Assembly: GCA_015143295.1 (NCBI GenBank)
Contig: CM026566.1
Coordinates: forward strand, 3,831,072 to 3,895,071
Source: Tetracentron sinense
Taxonomy: Eukaryota; Streptophyta; Magnoliopsida; Trochodendrales; Trochodendraceae
Direction: 5' to 3'
Length of the DNA: 64,000 bases
The position numbers were made by a program, and so were the translations under genes. The notes beneath the pieces were generated by a model, which ran no database searches, was not told where the DNA came from, and saw only the letters and a program-made list of their open reading frames with translations. The first letter of the stretch is position 1, and every line of letters begins with the position of its first letter. Positions 11,706-24,194 of this stretch are shown here, one piece after another.

Positions 11706-13243
11706 TTTCCCACCGTGCACTAACACGAAAATCTCCCTCCTTTTCTTTCTTTTTTCTATTTCTATTTTCGTTCTCCTCGTCTCCGTGCCCTAACCCAAAA
11801 CTCTCTCTTCTCCTAATTTTGGGCACTTCTCTCCGGCGACTGATATCTTCGGCATCTCCCGACAGGTGAGTCTTTCCATCTCTTTTCTTCATTATCCTAC
11901 TAAATTTCTTAGTAAGTTCTAATCTTTGAAACCTAAGTTCTAATCTTTGAAACCATGTACATCTCTTTAGTTTCTAAATTTTCTTGCATTTATCTTGATG
12001 GATTTATGTCTCTCTACCCTCTGGTTTTCTTTTTTACATCTTGCTCTTTGGGGGGTGTTGGATCTTTGGTAGGGCATGATATGAAGAAGTGGGTTTGTGT
12101 TCTTAGATCTGGATGCTTTTGCTATGATCCTTCAATCTTATTTTTCTAGTTGAACTTTATTATCTCTTTTGGTTTTTGGCTTTTGGGGTTATTGAGAGCT
12201 CTCAAGGAGCTGCATTTGTTCGATCTGAATTTTTTTTTTGATATGAATGTATAGAATGATGAGGGGCAACGATGATTTGGTAAACCCCTCTTTAATGTTG
12301 GCTTTAATTTCTAAACTATAATCCTTAATTCGTTTCAGATTTGGGAATGCATAAACGCATTAAAGATGATACAAATGCAGAATTGGATTTATAGAACCTC
12401 TTTAATGCTGGGTTTAATATCATATCCATCATTCAATGGCTGCAAAAAATTCTGTAATTGCAGAATTGGTTTTACCCTCTTCCTGGCCATCTACCCTGTT
12501 CATGTTCCTGCCCATCTAGGGCAATTGGATTGATTTTGTATCCTGCTCCTTTTTGTTTAATGGAAATGTATCCTTATAATTGGATTTGAATCTATATTTT
12601 GAATTTTATAATTGTATCCTGCTCACGCCTATCCAAAAATACCTAGAGCTAAGGATGTTATCCACTAATGTCCATCCAAAATCGACCTGGACTGACCCAA
12701 TATGCACACTGAGAGGGGATTCTAATTGGGTCTGGTCTTGTTAGTGCCTGACCCGAGCCGGAACCATTTCCACCAAAACCATCAAGTAACTACCAAAAGA
12801 ATTAGGAATAACAACTCCCATGTTATTGGGGAAAAGATACTTCTAAAAGTTGTGGTTCTATTAATGCTTCTTGGATCCTTCATTTCCTTCAGAGTATAAT
12901 GTAATTAGCCTTAGCTTTTTAGATTCGTTAAGAGGGTTCTTTTTTTCATTTGTAGTCTTCAGTCCCAAAAGCTAGACAGTGGCATGTTTGTCTCGTGCAT
13001 GGGACCTTCCATCTCTTTGTTGTCATAATGCAATCAATGGCTACTAGCTATGACAAACCCCATGTGCTTTAAATGTGCATTCTTATTCATTAGGTATTTT
13101 GAATATGGATTATTTTTCTCTTAGAAAAACCATGATTTAAGATTTTAGGTTGTTATGTCAAAAATAAATGGGAATATCAAAACCTCCCAGCAGACCTACT
13201 TGAAAATTTCAAAAAAGGGAATATGCTGAAATGAGAATCTGTA
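11706..13243. other. CACTA 5' non-coding region; promoter-like CT-rich block
   Basis: A CT-rich stretch (11725-11870) ends in CGACAGGTGAGTC, which reads like a plant 5' untranslated exon followed by an intron donor at about 11865. T-rich intron-like sequence follows. This could be the element's own promoter and leader or one captured from a host gene. No coding domain was recognised before 13244. Confidence 0.4.
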
Positions 13244-13435
13244 GTTGTCATTGCTACTGTGCGTTTGCAACTTCCCCATTTATCATCATATGGGATGGAA
13301 CTTTTGTCCAATGCTTTGCCTACTGCATTGGCACTTGCTGCTGATCCAATTGCGCCGCTGGTAGATACCGCATTCATTGGCCATTCTAGGTTTTTTGCGT
13401 CGCTGGTAGAAGTGTCAAGTAGGTGGATTTAATTT
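13244..13435 (+). pseudogene. Captured MATE transporter gene fragment
   Basis: One plus-strand frame reads SSYGMELLSNALPTALALAA and continues DPIAPLVDTAFIGHS before similarity ends at about 13388. This is very close to the first transmembrane region of plant MATE efflux carriers of the DTX42/FRD3 group, where ALPAALALAADPIASLVDTAFIGH is the usual form. About 36 residues are recognisable out of roughly 500 expected, with a stop upstream at 13232 and another after RWI. It is a host-gene fragment carried in the CACTA, not a functional gene. Confidence 0.75.
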
Positions 13436-16339
13436 TTTTTCTATCTTTTTAATGGGTGAATTCTGTTCCAATTTTCACTCGAGCTAATGTGGCTTATTAT
13501 GTCATCGATCTAGACTTTTCAATCGGTGGTTTGACTCTTGGTTAGGAAATTGAGAATTTTAACCTTCCTGATATCGAGATGATGTTTGGTTAGCTATAAG
13601 ACAAGGTTAATAGCGGGAAAATTTTTAGATATTGGGCGGTTAGAAGTGTCAAGTTGGTTAAGTACTTGGGCTACATGGACTGGACAGTCCTAATTGATCA
13701 TCTGTGGGGCCATATGAATGATACAAGGATGGTCAATTGATTCTCTAATCTCTACTTTCTTTTAGGATTGGTCGAACTGGTGGCAGTTAGGGTTTCAATT
13801 TTGGTGTTCAATCTGGTGTCAAATTAGACTTCATAAACCATTTTCCTACTCTCAAATGATTTCCTTACCCAGCTAGTGGAACCCTTATAACATCCTAGAC
13901 CAATTTTCTACTCTCAAAATATAACCCATAAATGTTTTATATTTCATAACTTGGTAATACCTCAAAAGCTTTCAATAATCCAGTCAATATTTTAGTAGTG
14001 ACTATCAACATCAACTTATCTTCTAGGTTGAGGAGAGCACTATAGCAAAAAGTGTGGCTTCTAGTCTAAAGTGCAAAGGTTTTCTTTATGCATATATTTT
14101 ATAGTTACAGTATCCTGGAGTTTACTTCCTTGTGAACTCTTTTAGTGCTCCACTATCTTTGTAATAGTAGTTATAATCTTTTTATAGAATGTATCACACT
14201 TGATTATCAATATAAAAAAAAAACCAACTTATCTTCTAAGAGATTTCAGGTCAGCTCTGTATCAATTAGAACAATCCAATGTTGGTGAAATTTCATCAAT
14301 TCAAGTAAAAAGTGCCCCTCTTCTCAAACTTCCATTCTCACCATCCCCTTAAAACCTAATTTATCCATTCTCATCTTTCACAATAAATGATCGTCAATGG
14401 AAATAAAATAGATGAATTGCCCCCTATAAAATGTAATGTTAGAATACAGTGTCACATGAGTGTTTATAGTAGTCCAAGTCTTGTCCCCCGGTCGGGCAAA
14501 GGCTAATTTCCTTGATTGGCCATAGATAACCATGACTACATAATCTGAGGTACAGGAAGGGCTTGAGGATAAGATAGCCTTGATGAACTAAAATTTTTGT
14601 TTATAGAAGGAATTTTCACTTGGGTCTTGTTCCTTGAATGTTCTTTGGTGGGGAAGCTGGATTTAAAGTCAAGTTAAGGGATTTAGAAGATTGATATTCA
14701 AATCTTCCCCAATTGTTATCAGCCATCCCTGAGAACTCCAGCACTTGGTCTCACGAGTCTCGGTCAGTGAGGGATGGACCGTAGTGAGTTCATCAGCTCT
14801 AGTTTGTTGCTAATTCAAAAAATAAATAGGTCCCTCGATTATGTGGCTTTTAATAATCCCTCTCAAAGCTTGCATAATTATCAAAGGCTTGTTTATCAAA
14901 GAAGAGAACCTGACACTTGCTCTAAATCCAAAGCTAAGTCTAGCTTAAATGCATAGCAGATGATTACTTAGTTGCCTTAGGTGTAGAGTTTTATGCCATT
15001 TGCACCACAACATGATTCAAATAATGCTGCCCGTACTCCCTTAAAAGTCATATACCAGAGATTAGACAGAGAAAATCCATGCCCCAAGTCATGAATTGGC
15101 ACACGGCCATCGTTATCCTAGTCAATCGATGCACAAGGACTGCACAAATCTTGGTGCATTACTTGAAATCTGTAAAAAGATTTTTAAGTTAAATTCAAGA
15201 TAGAACATTTTTGCAATATCAGAAAGAGTAGCTAGCGATGAAGAGAGGAACCATTTCTCAGCCATATTCCTGGAAGACTTTTGGGGGTTCTATGATTTCC
15301 AGAATCCAACAAAAGGGTGGGACTCACTACTCAAATACATGCCTTGTATTAATCATCCCTTTCTTTGCGGAGAGTTAGCCTTAAAATTCTATACACCAAC
15401 ACATGAGATTTGTTACAGATTTTGATATTAAAAGGCCAATATATCAGCTCAAAGAAACTGATAAACTGTATAATTACAAGTTTATAAAACCATTCGTGTC
15501 CAAGGAAACTAGTAATTCTATATTGTGTTAGCCTATCTTTGTTTATGCAAATGGTTTGTTTGGGGAGTGGCTAACCAAAGCTCTAAATCATGTTTAGAAA
15601 CTTATATTTCTTGCAATATCTCTCTCTCTCTCTTGGATGGTTAGAGATCCCGTGCTTTTTTCAAGAGAGATGTCTTAAGTTATTTGTCTGGTTGTTTGCA
15701 TGATTTATGAGTAGGCATTGTAGGACATTTCAACTACGAAAGATTTTTTTTTTGTTTTCTTTTCATACTGTGTGAACCTCATTTTTCAGTCTTCATTGCT
15801 CTTTATTAGCATTCATGATCTAGTATTCTGAAACATTATTGCCAATGAGTTGGTATGAATTGCTTGGACATGTATGGTATCTTTACCCAGTACATCCCTA
15901 TGAGCATGGAGGGACTTCGATCCCATTCATGCATGGTTTAAGAAAATGTTAGTCACAGCTGGGTAAGGAAATCATTACACATCTGTGTCTTATGATTGCA
16001 CATCTGTGTCACAAACTCAATGTATCACACCCCTAACATGATTGCACATCTGTGTCTTATAGAGCTCTAACACATGCATACTAGCTAGTCACAAACTCAA
16101 TGAATGAAGATAAAGAATATTATAAATTCCAAGCTAAATGATGAGAAAGTGTTCGTTCTAAATCCAATGAGAATAATAAATTCAAGAACTGCCTTCTCTA
16201 AGATCATAGTATAATTGGAAAGTTGGAATAAGAGCTAAAAAACTGAGCAAATCAAACCAAAACCAGCTCAGCTTTTTTTTTTTCCTTCTAGATTATACTA
16301 AAGGGTAATAACTTACAGATTACTGCATTTCCTTACCGG
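13436..16339. other. CACTA interior, no gene recognised
   Basis: AT-rich sequence with scattered short open frames and poly-A/T tracts (for example 14210-14222). Nothing could be assigned to a known protein family. The 60-codon frame at 14774 has no domain and is probably chance. Confidence 0.5.
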
Positions 16340-16537
16340 TAAACCTTGAAAGTCCATGTGAAAGGGTATTATTGAGAGCAAAAATGAAATACAAACCAAA
16401 TCCAGGTCCGCCACTTGATAAATAAGGTAAACGATACACATCAGCCTTTTCCAGCTTCAGTACATAACTGTCAAAAGGGTAGATGCTTGGTAAGAGAATA
16501 TCATCAAAGAACTGGTTAATTTCTACCATGTAGTCTG
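16340..16537 (-). pseudogene. Captured exon of an unidentified host gene (minus strand)
   Basis: On the minus strand an open segment is bounded by a good acceptor (CTTTGCAG just above 16537) and a good donor (ACC-G|GTAAGG at about 16339). It reads YMVEINQFFDDILLPSIYPF and later VYRLPYLSSGGPGFGLYF. The open frame and intact splice signals suggest one exon of a host gene carried in opposite orientation to the transposase genes. I do not recognise the protein. A chance open frame with fortuitous splice sites is the alternative. Confidence 0.45.
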
Positions 16538-16750
16538 CAAAGTATCATGTGCATCATAAACATTTATATAGCTGAAGAAGTGAAATTGGAAATCCACTAA
16601 TTCATTTAAAGCATCTTGTCAAAGTTTCATACATCAAGAAGTTGTGGAATACTTCTCTAATTTATGTGTTCCTTTTATGTCTTAATACATTGTAATAGTG
16701 GTATACTATTAGTATCCCTCATATACTAATAGTATACCATTAGTAAGTAT

Positions 16751-16940
16751 AAATAATAAAATATGTAGGAGAGACAGAATTTAGTCTCTCTAATTTTCCC
16801 TAATCATCTTCTTCTCTATCTCCTCTCTTCTTCTCTCAAACCATAATCTTTAAAATAATAAAATATGTAGGAGAGACAGAATTTAGTCTTTCTAATTTTC
16901 CCTAATCATCTTCTTCTCTCTCTCCTCTCTTCTTCTCAGA
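16751..16940 (+). repeat. 102-bp tandem duplication
   Basis: The block beginning AAATAATAAAATATGTAGG recurs at 102-bp spacing (16751 and 16853). Each copy contains GGAGAGACAGAATTTAGTC and the CT-rich CCCTAATCATCTTCTTCTCT, with only a few differences. The CT-rich part resembles a plant 5' leader. Confidence 0.8.
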
Positions 16941-17030
16941 AAATATGAAATTTTAGGTGAAATTTTGGGGCTTCTTCCTTTCTTTTGAGGTTTCGAAAGG
17001 ATTTACTTTTTCGCGTTTTGCTCAACGATT

Positions 17031-18449
17031 TGATTCTTTTGTTGCTTATTATGATTCAGTGATTTTGTTGGGCAACATTTCCCTCTTTTTTGAACAAGAA
17101 TCGATTAGATGAACAATATCCTTTTCGGCTGAAATCTCAGGTGAGTAGTTCCAATCTTGTTAATTCTTCAGCATATCTTCAACCCCATTCCAAACTCTCT
17201 CTTCCTCTGTTCTCCGTAGATGGGTTTCGTGAAGTCTTTGCAATTTAGCTTTTGATTATCTTTAGCTACAATGTGATGCCCTAGTTTTAGATCTTGTTAG
17301 GATCCTTGAGAATAGAAGGTTTTGAATATTTCGATTTCTTCTCCCTATTCTTTGTAGAGAGTAGAGTTTGTAATGTGACTATTAATGCTGTTTTTTTTTA
17401 CTTTCTTTTAATTGGAGTGTGAGGGAGATGTTGATATTGCTTCAGCCATTCTACCAAACATTCACAACCATAGACAGTAGAGTTTGTAATGTTGCCCATT
17501 TGAGATTCTTGGTTTAGAGGGACAGAGAGATTAAAAGCTACAAAAAGATTATATTCCTCTCTGATGCATCTCAATAGCTCAGAAATTCATCATCTCAATC
17601 CCCAAAAAAGAAGAAATATGTAGGTAACAAGTGTTCTAGTGGAAGAAAAGATACTGCTAATGTCCTATAACTGGAACTGAACTACTACTTTGACTGTGGT
17701 TTAACACACAAAAAAGGGGTGAAGTTAGGCCATTTATTCATCATTTCATTAGGATTTGCTGGATTTAGAAGGCTTTTGGGAAGAGTTGGAGCCAAGGTTG
17801 AGGTCTGGAATAGTGTTTGGATTTGGTTTAGAGTTTCCTATAGAAAGTGTCTGCTTCAGCTCACATGGCCTGATTCTCCTGGTTTAGAAGTTCAGCTTTC
17901 TTCCATAGCCTCTCCTTCTCTTGGATCATGTAACAGTTCTGCAAGTAAAGATCTGCATTTAGCCTTTCCATGATTATGAAAACCTAAAGTTCTTGTAATG
18001 CCCCTGAAACCAAAACAGTAACAGAGATGAGTATCTTAGAAAATATTATTTATAGCTACAAAGACCCAAAGAAAAGAAATGGAGAAAGCACTATCCCAAA
18101 GAATTTAGTAACAGTGAAAATAACTTTTAAGATCAAACCAACCCAATAACCAAAAGATCCAAAACCCATTTACTGTGCCCACTCATAATTTCGTCTATAA
18201 CATCTCTGTTTGATTCTTATGTATGGTTTCTAAATTTCTTCCCTCATTTGAATCCAATGATTTTAGGGTACTTGGTTGTGTAGCTCTACACAAATAGCAA
18301 TTGGTCGATCAATTGATCGATTAGAGAAGTTTGAATTTGAAGTCTACATTTTTTTTTTGATTTTCTCGAAATTTTGGTTCTTTTGTTAACTTTTTATGAT
18401 TCAATGATTTTTTAGGGCAACATTTCCCTCTTTTCTGAACAAGAATCGA
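17031..18449 (+). repeat. Pair of diverged ~75-bp direct repeats at 17031-17105 and 18375-18449
   Basis: Both copies contain TATGATTCA(A/G)TGATTTT, then GGGCAACATTTCCCTCTTTT and GAACAAGAATCGA. They are 1344 bp apart and bracket the LITTLE ZIPPER fragment. They may mark an internal segmental duplication of the CACTA cargo region. Confidence 0.7.
17861..17971 (-). pseudogene. Captured LITTLE ZIPPER (ZPR)-like leucine-zipper fragment
   Basis: From ATG at 17971 on the minus strand the frame reads MERLNADLYLQNCYMIQEKE, then RLWKKAELLNQENQAM, then TGA at 17861. This is nearly the whole conserved block of plant LITTLE ZIPPER proteins, which are about 65-105 aa, start MERLN..LYLQNCYI..ENERLRKKA, and inhibit HD-ZIP III transcription factors by forming inactive heterodimers. 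A splice-acceptor-like TTTCAG lies about 35 bases upstream of the ATG. The reading ends at the position where the heptad repeat would continue (LL.ELK), so the zipper is shortened. It is a captured, probably truncated copy inside the CACTA. A short transcribed product is possible but unproven. Confidence 0.8.
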
Positions 18450-20383
18450 ACGAATAGATGAGCGAGACATAGTTAGGGTTCGATTTTGTGTTTTTTTTTG
18501 TTCGTTATCATTTTCGTAGGGTTTATGTTTTATCTTTCGGGTTTTCTCATTATAGTTAGAATCCTCTTGAAAAAAAATGGACGAGAAGCCTTTCACTCGG
18601 TGATCGCACCTGTGGTATTCAGGGTTTGATCTGACGGGGTTTTCCTAATTTAGGGTTTCTTTTGTGGGTTGATATTGGTTAGGTTATCCATCGTTATTAT
18701 TTATAGATTTTCCTGATTATTTGATAATGTTACTGTTTTCTTCAACCAAATCCTCAGCTATCTGATTGTTTCTTATGATTAAGGACATCTTTGCTGAGCA
18801 ATCATTTTTTCTTTGCAAATATTCCTAACAGATTTCTTAATTTTGTTCCTTCTTTCTTGATCTGTAAAGTTGAAATTTGAAATTAGCAAGGAGTTGTGGA
18901 GCAGTTTCTCTCTTAACCTTTCGGGTGCATCCTTGGATCAGGTCCCTGGCCTCAAGCAAGGACTAAACAGCTACATATTCATCTCCTCCGGAAAACCAGA
19001 CCTCGACAGTAATCCTCTACACACCACTGAAATTAAAAAAAATTAAAAAAATGTATTTGCATATGTGTTTTCTATTATATTTTTGTATTATCTATTTTTT
19101 AGGAATTTCGGTTGTTTAACTGCGATTTGTAGAGCTTTTAGGGGGTGGGTTTCCTTTAAGTAGCCTATAATAATAATTTTTTAATTAAAAATACCGAGTT
19201 AGTTTTATTTCGAAACAATTTTGATGCATTAATGCTAATGTTGTGTAAATTGTGGAAATTTTTTGAGATGGTTGGTATTGGGAATTATAGAAATTTGTAA
19301 TAAATTTGGAATTTCTATAAGGTTTGGATGCAAAACTAGATTAGAATGATTTTTTTCCTATTAGGTTGTTGTTATCCATATTAGTTATTTTGTAATCTCT
19401 ATAAAAAGACATGTGCAGGGTCTATATTTGTGAAGCAGCTTCTCTGTGTTTTTCGTTTTTAAATCTCATTCCAAATTTTGGTCCAAACATCTTGAGAGCA
19501 CTGCTTGAAACTACAGTGTTATTATTTCTCCGATACTGAGGGAATTCCTCAAGCTATTTTAGTATCATTTTTCTTTTAAAATGCTTGTTGTGAGATAATT
19601 GTGCATTTGAGTTTAAAATTAAAACAAGTTTTAAAGGCTAAGAAAAGTTGCGGATACATTCATGATCGTCTGCATGGTAATAAATGGATTTTGTTATATT
19701 TTAATTGTTGAAATGATTTCTGGAGGTCCAGGATCTATATTTAGGTCAATTTTTGAGCTGGGAAATAAAATTAATGTCAAGATGTTTATTTTGTCATGAT
19801 TTGGCTATACCATAATGAACTTGTATACGGCGTACTTTGATTACAAACTTTTGAATCTTTCTTCATTATTACTCAAGAATTATATGGTGTGTTGTGAAAC
19901 ATCTGTAATAGAATTAGAACAAAAATATATGTTGTCCAAAATTTGGATTGATACCTACACTTGTGTGAATACTAAAGGTGCCTTATTCAGTGATGCGTTA
20001 GAGCTAGTTTTGGTTGGAGGTTGGACTGGGTATGGTGATACCCTGTCCTATAGGTTCCATTTTGATGCCAATCTATTTATTACGGTTTGGAGTATTAAAG
20101 GTTCTCTTTGTCTAACTCTCCATCTGTAGGTGTTTGTGTGGAGAGTAGATAGCATAAGAGATGGAATCTGATTAGATTAAAATTTGATTTAGGCGAGCTA
20201 TAAGATTTAACCTATCAAATGGTGGGTCCCTAATTGTGTGCATCTAATTAATAGATTTTGTGCATCTAATTCATAGATATATGCTATCAAATGTTAGGAC
20301 AAAGCTGTCGGATCTCCATATCATTGAGAACATCAGATTCTAACTTTCTTATATCAATGTCTTTTTTCCTAGCCAACTAGAAG
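17972..20383. other. CACTA interior upstream of tnp2, no gene assigned
   Basis: Mostly AT-rich, intron-like sequence. At 18898-19030 an open plus-strand segment with above-average GC reads SGASLDQVPGLKQGLNSYIF, which looks coding but matches no family I can name; it may be another captured fragment. Open frames at 18321-18596 (minus) and 19815-20129 (plus) have no recognisable domain. Confidence 0.4.
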
Positions 20384-23300
20384 ATGTCTTCTTCGACACC
20401 TCCAAGCAAGACGTGGATGAAAGCACCCAGGGTGTCTGTTGAATACCTTGAAGGTGTCGCATCATTCCTTTCATTCGCCAAACAAAATTGTGGGGGTATT
20501 GATTGGCATTGTTGTCCTTGTGTTAAATGCCATAATTTACAAGGGAAGAAAACCCTAGAAGTTATTTCAGAGCATTTAATTTGCGATGGAATAGATGAGT
20601 CGTACACGAGATGGATCCACCATGGGGAACCATTTTTCAAAAGTCATGTCAATGTTGAGGTTCCTAGTACGTCAGCTAGAAATCAAGATGAAGATTTGTA
20701 CCCAACAATGACAGATATGTTGAATAACACATTTGGACGTGTTAGTCCCAATGACCTGGATACATGCCTGAATGAAGCTCATGATGAAGATGATGGTCAA
20801 GATTCAGGTGATTCACAAGAGGATATTCAGTATAAGAAGTTGATGGAGGATGCGATACAACCCCTATATCCCTCGTGTCGAGGTGAGCACACAAAATTAT
20901 CGGTCACAGTTCAGTTGTTGAGCATGAAGGCTAGACATCAGTGGTCTAATAATAGCTTCACAGAGTTGTTGGAAATAATCAAAAAGATTTTGCCAGATGA
21001 GAACATTTTTCCGGATAGCACCTACATTGCTAAGAAGTTGATCAAGTCTTTGCGTATGGAGTACCAAATTATCCATGCATGCCGTAATGATTGCATATTA
21101 TACTGGATACTGCAGGCGAGTAAGGATAGTTGTCCTACGTGTGGTGAAAGTAGATGGAAACCGGTGGATAACTCGAAGCCGAGGGCTAAACCTTTACCAT
21201 GGAAGAAGCTAAGATATTTTCCATTGACACAGAGGTTGCAAAGAATGTACAGTGTACCGTGGATTGCGGAGAGTATGAAATGGCATGCAAATTCAGTTGA
21301 AAATGATAGCCACATGCGTCATCCGGTGGATTCTTCATGTTGGAAATCATTAAATATTAGGTGGAGTGACTTTGCTGCCGAGCCCCGTAATGTTCGGTTA
21401 GGACTTGCGACGGATGGATTCAATCCTTTTGGGAACAAGAGTAATTCGTATAGTTGTTGGCCTGTTATGATTGTTCCTTACAATCTCCCTCCATCTTTAT
21501 GCATGCGTAAAGAGTTTACCATGTTAACACTATTGATTCCGGGCCCAAATGGTCCAGGACATGACATTGATGTCTACTTGCAGCCATTGGTTGCAGAGTT
21601 GAATGAATTGTGGTCTACCGAAACCGTAACATATGACTCCCACACTAAGAATAGGTTTATCATGAAAGCAATTTTGTTATGGGCTATACATGATTTTCCA
21701 GCATACGGCCATCTTTCGGGATATAGGACTGCAGGAAAGTATGGTTCTCCTGTTTACAGCGAAGGGATAGACTCAGTGTGGCTGCCACATGGAAAAAAAT
21801 TTGCTTACATGGGCCACAGAAGATTCCTAACAAATTCAAGTCATCCTTTTAGGAGTCAAAAATCACAATTTAATGGGAAAGAAGAACTTAGGAAGCATCC
21901 CTGTCGTTTGAGTGGGTCTGAAGTATTATGCAAGATGGAAACCATTCAGACCAAGTTTGGAAAGGTAGCAGGAAAGAAGAGGAAGAGGTCCACAGACGAG
22001 GAAAGCACTGCATGGTCAAAGAGATCAATCCTGTTTGACTTACCGTATTGGAAGGTGATTAATTACAAGATATTTTATAACATTATGTGATGCGGTATAC
22101 ATCGCATTGATAATAACATATCTCGTTCATCTGTACAGGATTTGCCTATTCGTCATAATTTGGATGTGATGCACGTGGAAAAAAATATTACAGAGAATTT
22201 AATTGCAACAATTATGGACACGAAGGGTAAGACGAAGGATGATATTGAAACTCGTAAGGACCTGAAGGCTATGAAGATAAGAAGAAATCTATGGCCGATC
22301 AAAAAGAATGACAAATTTTCTTGTCCCAAAGCTCCTTTCTCTTTATCTCGATTGGAGAAAGAAATAATTTGTAAAACCTTGCATAAGTTGAAGGTTCCAA
22401 TCGGTTACAGTGCAAACTGGAAGCATAATGTTAGTTTGCAAGATTTTCAACTGAAGGGTTTGAAGAGTCATGATTATCACATTCTCATGCAACAACTACT
22501 ACCAGTGTTACTGATGCACGCATTCAAGAAACATAAGCCATTGCGTGCTACTATTCGGCAATTGTCAATATTTTTCAATATCCTGTGTTCCAAGGTTATT
22601 ATCCGTATAGAGCTTTTGGACATGAGAAAACGAATTGTGGAAACACTATGTGTGTTTGAAAAGTATTTCCCGCCTTCATTTTTTGTTTCCTTGACACACC
22701 TTGTTGTGCACCTAGCGGAGGAGGCGCAAGTTTGCGGACCTGTTAGATATCGATGGATGTATCCTTTTGAGAGGTAAATAAAATCTGAATTAATTAGTTT
22801 TTTTGATTAATTGGTTTCACATTAATGTTTTTATTTACAGGATGATGAAAACATACAAACGATATGTAGTGAATCAGACTTATCTAGAGGGTTCTATTAC
22901 AGAGCAGTACCTCATGGAAGAATCAATGAGATTTTGTATGGAATACATGCCTGATGGTAGAGAAGGAAGCCATAAGTGAGGACAAAGGACATTCATGGAT
23001 GATGAAGTTGAATGTGCTTATCCTATTGATAAAAAGGGGAAGGTCTACCGTCTCCCAAATTTGTCTTACCAACAAGCACGTAGATGGGTTCTACAACAGT
23101 CTCCTGAAAATGCTGAGTGGGAAAAGTAAGCAAAACATGATCTTTATATTTTTATAATTATTAATCTAAATATGTCCTTAATTTAATATATATTACTTGC
23201 ATTCACAGGAAGTATCAGACATACCTTCAATCCCACAAATCTATTGATAAAAGTAGAAGGGGCAATCAACCAACAAAAAGGGCGATGGATTATATTCTTT

Positions 23301-23917
23301 AGTTAAGACAACAACTAGAAAAAGAACCTATATCTACCGTAAAGAGGCTTGCTGATGGTCCAGACTTTAATACTTTGTCATATAATGCATATGCGGTAAA
23401 TGGATATGTTTTTTGCACAGCGGATTGGGAAATGAGCACAACGACACAAAATAGTAGGGTCTCCATGAAGGCTGTTACTAGTTTCAGGGCAAGTGCCAAG
23501 GATAAGAACCTTGTGGAAGAAGAAGTCACTTATTATGGCATCGTCAAACAAATTCTTGAATTAGATTACTATGACTTCAAAGAAATAGTCTTCTTTTGTG
23601 ATTGGGTGTGTATAGAAGATAAATCAAATGGATGTTATGTTGATCCAGAAACAAACTTGATATTTGTTAATCTGGGGAGATTCAAAAAAAATTTAATTGA
23701 AGACGATGAGCCGCTTAATCTTGCATCTCAAGCCACACAGGTCTTTTATTGCAAGGATCAAACTAGGGATAATTGGTATGTTATTTTAGATGCTCCAAAG
23801 AGATTGCATCGGGATGTGGATGCTTATGAAGATCCATTAGTCTTTGAATCAAGAATGGAAGCAGATGCTTTAATATCTACATTAGTTGCTGATGTAGTAG
23901 AAGATGATGAAAATTAA
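20384..23917 (+). pseudogene. CACTA tnp2 transposase gene, four exons, two nonsense codons
   Basis: Proposed exons are 20384-22054, 22139-22773, 22841-23125 and 23209-23917; all introns are GT-AG and all joins keep phase, giving about 1100 codons. The N-terminus (residues 5-90) is a transposase-associated domain with CPCVKCHN and YTRWIHHGE. The tnp2 core follows: CILYWILQASKDSCPTCGES, KLRYFPLTQRLQRMYS, GLATDGFNPFG (Asp at about residue 344), VPYNLPPSLCM, DIDVYLQPL, and in exon 2 RHNLDVMHVEKNITENLI. Exons 3-4 hold the DUF4218/DUF4216-like C-terminal region. The gene is inactive as read: TGA at 22977 (GSHK-stop-GQRTF) and TAG at 23300 (DYIL-stop-LRQQ) interrupt otherwise intact coding. The enzyme would cut and join element ends in the nucleus. 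Confidence 0.85.
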
Positions 23918-24194
23918 TGTATATAGCATGAACTAGCATTTGATTATGTGAGACATTCTTTTCTTTGATGGGATGAAAACTCTATGTTTATTTTGAATGT
24001 AAATATCTTTGACTGAAATTATCAATGAAATGAGATTATTCAACTTCAGTTTTGTGTTTGTTTATGTACTTTCTTGCTTCCAGCATATGAAGTTTGTTCA
24101 TATATCATTTATGTAATGGAATTTAAGTACTTGTTAATCTCATAGTGTTCGATCTTCTATTTTTGTATTAGTTGTGTTGTAAAAGATTGATTCT

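Noticed and set aside
13177..13377. Minus-strand 66-codon ORF
   Set aside because: It is the antisense of the MATE fragment, which is recognisable only on the plus strand.
17719..17973. 84-codon plus-strand ORF
   Set aside because: It is the shadow of the minus-strand LITTLE ZIPPER block; the protein match is on the minus strand only.
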